This document shows, piece by piece, positions 56,701 through 64,000 of a DNA stretch of 64,000 nucleotides; the first letter of the stretch is position 1; each line of letters starts with the position of its first letter. Under the pieces are notes generated by a model. The model had not been told where the DNA came from. It saw only the letters and a list, made by a program, of their open reading frames with translations, and did not search any database. The stretch comes from Coffea arabica (lineage: Eukaryota; Streptophyta; Magnoliopsida; Gentianales; Rubiaceae), in assembly GCF_036785885.1 (NCBI RefSeq), contig NC_092326.1:39580287-39644286 (forward strand), given 5' to 3'. The translations under genes and the position numbers were made by a program.

Positions 56701-59700
56701 ACTTTTGTCCATTATTCCTACTTGGTTGGCTTCTTTCATGGCTATTTGTCATTGATTAGATTGTTCGCTATGGCATTTTAAGAGATTGTAATGATTAATG
56801 TTCGTTTTGTTTCCTTTTGCTGCCATCAGGCTGCTCGTAATAATATGCTTCTGGCTGTTCCTGCTCTGCTTTATGCTATAAACAACTATCTGAAGTTTAC
56901 CATGCAGGTAAAACCTCAACTTTCACTTTCGTTTTCTTATCTGCATTTAGTTGGGAAGGTCATTTTTCATTGCTTATGGATTAGTACTGTTTTCAATTGT
57001 TGCAGTGTTATTCTTGAATTTTGACTTAGTAGTGTTATTCCACTGTTGGAGTTTTATTTTTATGGCTTAGTAATCTTTTGTTCATTTTAGATGTATTGTA
57101 GCCCTCTAGCAGGTTGGTTGACTGGATGGGGGGTTTTTTTTTTGGGTGGGGGTGTGCGCTTGGAACTTGAATTTGGGTGATGAATGTGTTAAAACGCCCA
57201 CCAGACAGCCCAACCATATATGTGTATGGCTGTGAGTTGTGACTTCATAGGCTACAGCACTTATGAGTGTTTTAAGGTGTTTTGGAGCACTTTTATTATG
57301 TAAATGTGGGTTGGGCCAGGGAAGGTGCTTTGTGTATACAAGATGGATGAGCGTGGCTCTGCCATTTTTGTGAAAGAGAAGCACTTGAATGTCACGTGAC
57401 TTGCCATAAATTGGGCCTACACGCACACACATTTATGTATCTGTACACTTATCAGAGTTTGAAATGTTTGATGTCATCATGTTGAATCTGTGACAATCAG
57501 ACAGTCCTAATGCATGGTTTTCTGCTTGCAGCTATATTTCACTCCTGCAACAGTTAAGATGCTGAGTAACCTGAAGGTATTTACTGGTTAAGTTTTAGTG
57601 GTAAAAGCTGGACTTCTATATTTCATGTAGCAATGTTCCGTTTTCATCCATTCTTGTCCTGCTTCTGATGCTTGACTCCATTTCTCTGCATTACAATTTC
57701 CGGCCTGCATTAGGTGTATGTTCTGAATTGCATAATTTAGGTTCAAGAAGTAACTCCTGATGTAAGATGGTGTGCACGCCAGCAGATGGTACTGTAGTTG
57801 GAAAAAAAGTCCATGTTGAATCTATTGAAGTGGATATAGGCTGCGACTCAACTAAGGCACATAATTTTCTGCTCTTTGGTTCCTATGGAGCGATTTTGAT
57901 GCTTTGACAGCACTCTTGCATCAAGCAAAATTATCAAATGATCAACTTGTGCTCTTTGGGTTGACATTTTTAACCTCTTAATGAGCCAAAATCATGCCTT
58001 GAAGCCCAAAAAATGCTGGAAAATCCTATTTTGCTTCATTTGCACCTCCAAGTATCCTCCTGTGCAAAAATTTCATTCTGTTTATCATGTCCTACTTTGG
58101 GAATCGGAGCTTCTTTTTTCAAGGGCTTCTTGAAACCAGTTGAGAAAGATTCAGATATTGACCAATTCATCTCTACTGGAAATCTCAAGCCAATGATTTC
58201 TGTTCCGCACTAATCCTGCATATTTGTGGAGCTTTAAGAATATGGTCATTATGTCTTTCTGATTGGTGGTGCCTGAAGAATATTACCAAAAATTTACCCT
58301 CCAGTTGCGTCTTGACACTATTACTGTTAACTAAGTTGTCAAATAGTTCATGGAACTCTTCGAGACATTTTCTGAAGGCCCTTTCACGGAAGAATGAATA
58401 CATGCTAAAGAATATGCCTGGGTTTCTTAAAAGAAATGGCTGTTCCATGACTAATTCTATGCCAGCATTATTGACTTATGGCTTCCATAATTTTTTCTAG
58501 ATTTTGTTTTATTGTCTTTAAAATTTGTATTGTACCTTTGCAGGTTTTGGTTATCGCAGTTTTGTTAAAGATAATAATGAGACGTCGCTTTTCCATAATT
58601 CAGGTTTGTAATTTGTATTTTTAAATAATTTAGTGGGCATTCTATCAATTGAAATTTCATTAAGCAAACATGCATATCTGTTCTACTGTTTCTTCTTCTT
58701 ATTCTTCTTTTCCCTCCTTTTCCCTCCTTTTCTTCGGGGAGTTGTTATGAGCCTTTAATGTCTGGATGGTTGATTATAAAATCTGTTCTCTGTATGTGAT
58801 TGTGCCTTTTCGTTTGCTTCAGTGGGAGGCTCTTGCACTGTTGCTTATTGGAATTTCAGTCAATCAGCTGCGCTCTCTACCAGAGGGTTCTAGTGCTATG
58901 GGTCTTCCAGTGGCAACAGCTGCTTATTTATACACATTAATTTTTGTAAGTCCTTTGGAAATAATTTGCTATTTGATTCCTTGAATTGCTTTTTCCTTGT
59001 CTGCTTTTATTGTGCTCAGTTTCTGGGTGACTTGAAGTTGCTTCGATCCTCCCATTTTGGTGTATAAAGCTCATTAAGTGGTGAAATGTTATCAGACTAC
59101 TCGCTAAATAATACTTGCACTCATTCTTATTTTACACTCACAGCTTTACTGCTATAAGTGACTGCCATGTTAAGAACGGACTGTATTTACTAGATAGAAC
59201 TACATAGCAATGTTAGGTACTAGACGCCTTTTATGTATTGTGTATAAATTTATTTATTTATTTTGGGGTAAGGCACCATGAAGTTAGTTGCCAACACTAT
59301 AATCTATATTTCAGGTAACTGTTCCTTCATTGGCTTCAGTCTACAATGAGTATGCTTTGAAGAGCCAATTTGAGACTAGCATTTATCTTCAGGTGAGTTT
59401 TAACTGTTTGCAGTTAATTAATCCAAAGTCTGACTTCTTCCTTGGATTCTTAGTACATGAAATTGCCTGCCCTAAGACCTTGCCCACTTCAGCCCCTAGC
59501 AGTCCCCAAACAGAAATTAATTCACAGAAGGCCTGATATTTATGTGTGCATATATGTATGTATATGTGCATTTACATGTCTCTATGTACGTATGCAAGCA
59601 TATGTATGTTTATAAATGTGGACAAAGACAGAGAGGCACAGAGAGGACATCAACCAAATTGGATGATTGTTTGTAAGGTAAAGCATGGATTTGCATGAGA

Positions 59701-62700
59701 ATATCTGCTTACCAGTAGTGAAATGAAATGCAGAAGTACTTTAACTGTAGTTGTGGTTAAGCTAATTAATAGTTGGTCTTCTTCCTTTGGCTTTGAGCAC
59801 ATTCCTAGATTTATCTTTCTATTTTGATTTTCAGCCCAGTTGATTTGTCTTACTCCTGGATAATGATGAGATTTACACTGTTTTACTTGGTATTCAGATA
59901 TTTGTTTCTGTTGTATGGGTCTACTGTATGGACCTTGTTATTGTTATCATGTTCCAATTCCTCAATAAATATTTTATGATTGTTTGCAGAATCTATTTCT
60001 GTATGGTTATGGTGCAATATTCAACTTTCTTGGAATACTTGGGGCTGCCATTTTCAAAGGTATTAAAACATCATATTTTCCTAGGATGCAGCAGTTCTAT
60101 CCTGTAAAGATCAATTGTTCGAGGCTGAGTTGTCAAGTTTTGTAACCAGTTATCTTGATATGATTACAAATTAATTGTTTTGCTTTAAATGCTAATTACA
60201 GTATTTTGGACTGGTGAGTCATTTATTTTGCTTTGAAGAATTTACTGTACTCAATTTGCTCCTAGTTTTATACCCATACATCCGACATAGATAAAAACAA
60301 ATGTGCAGAACCTTGGCACTGAAATACTGGGACCTTCATCCCACTTTCACGCTACACTGGTTGAGAGTGGTAGACCGAGATGACAGAATTTTTCTAAAAA
60401 TGGATAGTTTAGCAGTTATCCATGGAGCAGGATGAGAAACTACAGGACGTCTGAGTTTGTCTGAATAAACTAGAGTATATTCACTCCGAGGAGTCTATGA
60501 AGTGCATTATCTACTTTTTGCAAGTTGTGTTTCCAGAGACATTCTCAGTGGTCAATATAACATGTATCGTTGGATTGAATGGTCACCGGAAATCATGCCT
60601 TTTTTCATTGTTTAGTACTTCCTACCAAATGTTTGCATGATGTCAGATCAGAGGCTGTATGCTTATAGGTATGGTCAAAACATGGAATCTTAAAGCATAG
60701 TAAAGTTTGAGAGGAGAGGATATAGGTGGCAACCACTGCCAGATGTCGGTTCATACTTATTACAGGCTGTCATGAAGTTCTATCAAACTTTCCAGGCTTT
60801 AAAAAATGACTATTTGAGTTGAATATGTGGTTGTGTTTTATGAATCTGAACGCTCACGTGGTTTTTTTGCTTTTAATAGTCATTCTATATTTGTCATAGC
60901 AAATATGTATTATTTCTTGAAAATGATTGGAAAAGTTTTTCTTTTCTCCTTACTGTGCTTCTGACTAATCCTTCTACTTAACTGTACTTTAGGACCTGAT
61001 AACTTGGATATCTTGCGGGGACATTCAAAGGCAACTATTTTTTTAATATGCAACAATGCAGCTCAAGGGATCTTATCCTCATTTTTCTTCAAATATGCAG
61101 GTATCTATCATTTCTTAAATATTAATCAAGTTCCGTATTAAAGGTCCTGTCTAGTAGTTAATATGCAAATAGGTTTGTGGATTGGTAGAACTTACAGACA
61201 ATTTTGTGCTCCGTTTCTTGCGCTGTCTTTTCCAACAAATTCTTTTGCCTTCTTGTGTTTTGTGGACCTCTTTATCTTTTGTGCATTTTGAAAGAATAGG
61301 TAAGAATGGAACAGCCCATGTTTGGGTCACTGATGGAACTTAATGTAGTAGATTAGTTAAACATGAATGACCAGTTATAAAGGGATTAATCCTCGAAGGG
61401 TTGTAGAGTTTATCTAGATCCTTTTCTTTGTTGCTTTAAGATACGTTGTTCAGGGGATGTCACCCAAACTGCTTTAAACCCAAAATATGATGACCTCATT
61501 TATGTTTGTTGATTTATCTTTCCAAGTGTTTCTCGCATTTGTTCCTGGGCATCAAGTGTCCTGCTGTGCATGTTTTAAAGTTTGTCTCATCATGATATGC
61601 AAAATCTAAAATTGATGTACATTTTGTACTAGCTGCTTTCACAGTTATGCATGTGCTCCTTTGCTCCTGTACATACATTTTTCCCCTTTACATACATTAA
61701 CAAACTGTACCTGTCTGTCTCATTATCCACATATCATAGTTCATCCTACGACACTTATTTTATCATCCATACTGAAAGAAATTCGAACTGTTTTCATTGT
61801 ATGTTTTGGCTTTGATCTTTCCTTCTTTTATTATTCATTTTAACATGAAATTTGTTGTGCTGAGTTTAACAAAAACTTCCTGTTTATTTCGTTTTTGGTT
61901 GTGTTTCTTTTGTTGGTTTCACCTGAAACTTGAGTGCTTGTTGAAATGTATTTGCTAATGAGAAATTTTGGTAGGGACGAAATATATGGTTTAGATAATT
62001 TACACTGCCTGAGATGGTAGGTGAAGCTGTTTTTAATCAAGTTGAAAATTGGACGAAGTTAATCTCAGTCACTATGTTAGGAAAATCTTCTCTCCTAAGG
62101 AAGTCAAAGTGAGGAAACTTTCAGGAGCACAAGTCGGGATCGTCGGAACCTGAATACTGCTTCAATTTTCTTGGTACATACTTGGCAGATATCTGAAATC
62201 CAAATTCGGATGTGTCTGAAACCAATCTGTTGGCAATGGGTTATTTTAATTAGGCATATGGCAGATTTCAACTGGTTGTTACATGATGCTGACTTATGTC
62301 TAAGTACGCAGTAAAATACATCATTGCTCAAAATAGGAAATGTTATGTTACTGACTATAGTGCTGCCATAAACAGCTGTATACCATTCTTGTGTTCACCA
62401 CGTGCAAGGCCTTGATTTGGATTGTCTTTAATTGTGTAGATACAATTTTGAAGAAGTATTCGTCAACTGTTGCAACAATTTTTACTGGGATTGCATCTGC
62501 AGCATTGTTTGGTCATACTTTGACAATAAACTTCATCTTAGGAATCTCCATTGTATTTATCTCCATGCATCAGGTAACTCAGCAGAAGGCAATACAATTA
62601 GCTTTATATTCTCTCAATGGATTTCTTACTTTTTTTTTTCCTCTTATTTTCATGTTTGATAATCTAAATCCCTTTTATCATCTATTCTACTTTATTATGT

Positions 62701-64000
62701 TGAACTGCTTGAGGTTGAAGAATATATGATCTAATGTCTCTCTTGTAAATTCGTCTTACATTATTATTCTATTTCCAGTTTTTTTCACCCCTTTCAAAGG
62801 TCAAGGATGAAGTACAGAATGGTGGTATGGAAATGATGAAAACTCAACATAACTTTAGGTATGAGATTATCATTATTTTTCGCCTTGGGAAGCATATGAT
62901 GAGTATTCTTGTTTAATAAACTCTTAAGCTCTGGAAAATGCTATTACATGTTATCTCTTGGTTAGATACACAAGGAACTGTGGTAAAAACTAGGTTTCTG
63001 TGGCCTACACTCCTCTTTAAACAAAGGCAGTTCTTTACTGTTTCGGTGTAATGTCATTAGTAGTCTTTCTACATAAATTAGTGCTTGGGGCTGGATTTTT
63101 AGGCTAAGCAAGCCTGGGAATAGATAGGGTACCGGATTGAAAAAGTCAATAGCTATCCAGTTGATTGTGAGCGAAAGTAGGGCACAAAAGCAATAGTGGT
63201 CCTCATGATGAAAGCGAGACATTCGCCTTTGTAAGAAACCTTTATATCTATGAGACATCAGTAAGGCTAACAGTATTGTTCTTCATCCATTCCGATTCAT
63301 TCTGTAGAACAAGTAACTTTTGAAAAGTTACACTTTTTTGCAGGCTTGATTTCAGTTATCGGCTTCCATAGATACACCTTTCATGAGTATATATGTGGTG
63401 TTGGTGGATTGGACATTTGCCTCAGTGATTGTCTAAGAAGATTTTGACAAGTTTTGTGCTTTGTGCTGCTAAACTTCTCGGTAGATATGGGAGGAAATGC
63501 AAAAATGAAAATGCTGAAGTTCCATGTTGCACACAGGTCTTTAGATTACCATGAGATAATTGGATTGACCTTTTACCTGTAAAGTTAGATGGATCTGAAA
63601 TAAAGGATATGCCAGAATGTATTACAAGATTATAATAACTCGAGTCTAACCATAACTTTCTTGAAAATAAAAACAGCTAAGTCAATGGCAGAATCACACT
63701 GGATAGGAAACTGACATTTCAGAATGTCCATGTCATCTTTTCTTAACCGGTTGCTCCTTTTGGTAGACATGCTTTATGCGCTGATGACATGGCTGTATGT
63801 TTCTGTTGTTTCTTTACTATTTTAGAAAATGGTTTGACACGTAATGTTTCCAGGTCTAAGGATGCATCCTTTGTGGACATGGCAGCTGGGGCTCATGACG
63901 AGGTAAGACTCCACTACTGCATGCTTAGAATTTACGTATATATATGGATTCACTTATTACATGCACATGTGATTTCTCTCTTATCAATTTTACAGGCTAG
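53754..64000 (+). CDS. CMP-sialic acid transporter-like nucleotide-sugar transporter (3' end beyond window)
   Basis: Thirteen complete exons join in frame: 53754-53930, 54927-55043, 56371-56427, 56830-56907, 57532-57576, 58544-58603, 58823-58945, 59315-59392, 59990-60059, 60993-61100, 62440-62573, 62779-62858, 63854-63902; a 14th starts at 63996. Together they give 392 residues before the window ends. The protein is a Golgi-type multi-spanning transporter of the drug/metabolite superfamily (Nuc_sug_transp family). Conserved stretches include [57 protein letters not shown] and [13 protein letters not shown]. The N-terminus has two closely spaced Cys (ECSVC). Plants lack bulk sialic acid, so the true substrate (CMP-sugar, UDP-sugar or other) cannot be told. 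A downstream Met at 53766 or 53775 could be the start instead. Confidence 0.93.

Overview
This window looks like nuclear DNA of a flowering plant, most likely a eudicot. Coding exons are GC-balanced and have GT-AG introns, while the rest is AT-rich. Plant-specific proteins are present (a chloroplast-targeted phosphoglycolate phosphatase, a BAHD acyltransferase, a plant-type CMP-sialic-acid-transporter-like protein), along with plant class II transposons. I cannot name the species. There is no operon structure, no CRISPR array, and I found no rRNA or tRNA gene.

Four host genes can be built from exons that join in frame: (1) a two-exon BAHD acyltransferase, minus strand, 21233-24747; (2) a two-exon INO80 complex subunit D-like protein, minus strand, 33241-38253, with a 4.2 kb intron; (3) an 11-exon chloroplast phosphoglycolate phosphatase, PGLP1, plus strand, 42490-48777; (4) a nucleotide-sugar transporter of the CMP-sialic acid transporter-like group, plus strand, 53754 to beyond the window end, with 13 full exons and the first bases of a 14th. 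These are ordinary unlinked plant genes; nothing suggests they work as a cluster.

Most of the remaining recognisable sequence is transposons, many with target-site duplications (TSDs) that can be read directly. The main ones are: a 7.5 kb CACTA (En/Spm) element (13408-20948) with a 13-bp terminal inverted repeat (TIR), an AAA TSD and an uninterrupted spliced 1095-residue TNP2 transposase; three hAT-type elements with perfect 8-bp TSDs (5154-6758, 38621-40309, 51846-52613), the second keeping a damaged BED-finger reading frame; Mutator-like long-inverted-repeat elements with 9-bp TSDs (5087-8328, 31038-31354, 40667-41455) plus a deleted sister copy (28739-29239); four SINE-like retroposons with 11-16 bp TSDs; and six short inverted-repeat elements sharing a TGTTTGGATTG-like end and a common internal box.

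Region by region: 1-13.4 kb is intergenic with a three-level transposon nest at 5-8.5 kb and a 292-bp tandem duplication at 11.6-12.1 kb. 13.4-20.9 kb is the CACTA element, which ends 284 bp downstream of the BAHD stop codon. 21.2-24.8 kb is the BAHD gene. 24.8-33 kb is intergenic and dense in small transposons. 33.2-38.3 kb is the INO80D-like gene. 38.6-41.5 kb holds a hAT and a foldback element. 42.5-48.8 kb is PGLP1. 49-52.6 kb is again transposon-rich. 53.8-64 kb is the transporter gene. I did not find a convincing new biological system. The most unusual material is the nested transposons, the SINE families, and the CACTA element whose second gene reads through its own terminus.
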